Assembly (NCBI GenBank): GCA_966250375.1
Contig: CBINHE010000067.1
Location: 1 to 21,926, forward strand
Reading direction: 5' to 3'
Source: CAMLDH01 sp966250375
GTDB lineage: Bacteria; Pseudomonadota; Gammaproteobacteria; Burkholderiales; Burkholderiaceae_D
DNA: 21,926 nt
Numbering within the stretch: the stretch's first letter is position 1; each line of letters opens with the position of its first letter. This document shows, one piece after another, positions 21,875 through 21,926 of the stretch. The position numbers and the translations under genes were made by a program. Below the pieces are notes generated by a model, which saw nothing but the letters and a program-made list of their open reading frames with translations, searched no databases and had not been told where the DNA came from.

Positions 21875-21926
21875 CCGGCCGGTCACGCACATCGGCATCG
21901 TAAAACGGCATGTCGCATCCGGTAAT

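Overview
The window reads as chromosome of a betaproteobacterium of the order Burkholderiales, most likely an Oxalobacteraceae member close to Herminiimonas or Janthinobacterium. This is inferred from protein style and from gene order (rluC divergent from rne, the HAD phosphatase-Rieske-sppA tail behind rluC, the molybdenum cofactor genes). No rRNA or tRNA was seen to settle it.

Layout. 1-2092 is an insertion-sequence scar: a decayed IS3-family orfB fragment abutting a 1468-bp IS4-family element with an intact transposase and perfect 17-bp terminal inverted repeats. 2093-2329 is AT-rich and holds at most a fragment of an unknown gene. 2330-5560 is a minus-strand cluster: rluC (23S rRNA pseudouridine synthase), a phosphoglycolate-phosphatase-like HAD hydrolase, a small Rieske 2Fe-2S protein and the membrane peptidase sppA. 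The 549-bp divergent region 5561-6109 holds a candidate rluC promoter and a hairpin-rich rne leader. rne (6110-8950) ends at a clear intrinsic terminator, followed by a 53-bp palindrome. Then come, on the plus strand, chrA (chromate transporter), moaA, mobA and moeA (molybdenum cofactor synthesis). A large minus-strand acyl-CoA:acetate/3-ketoacid-type CoA transferase converges on moeA.

15809-17972 is a second scar: a cusA/czcA-type heavy-metal RND pump gene reduced to a pseudogene by a frameshift, a nonsense codon, an internal deletion and loss of its 5' part. It ends at a truncated, also broken IS5-family (IS427-like) element. After it lie rmuC and a group 2 truncated haemoglobin on the minus strand, and a plus-strand polyprenyl-phosphate sugar-1-phosphate transferase (WcaJ/WbaP type), presumably the first gene of an exopolysaccharide cluster beyond the window. 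Its upstream region carries a 14-bp minisatellite.

Most of the window is housekeeping sequence between two decayed mobile regions. I see no convincing new multi-gene system. The best leads are cis-acting elements: the rne leader hairpins, the palindrome between rne and chrA, and the 14-bp tandem repeat before the glycosyltransferase gene.
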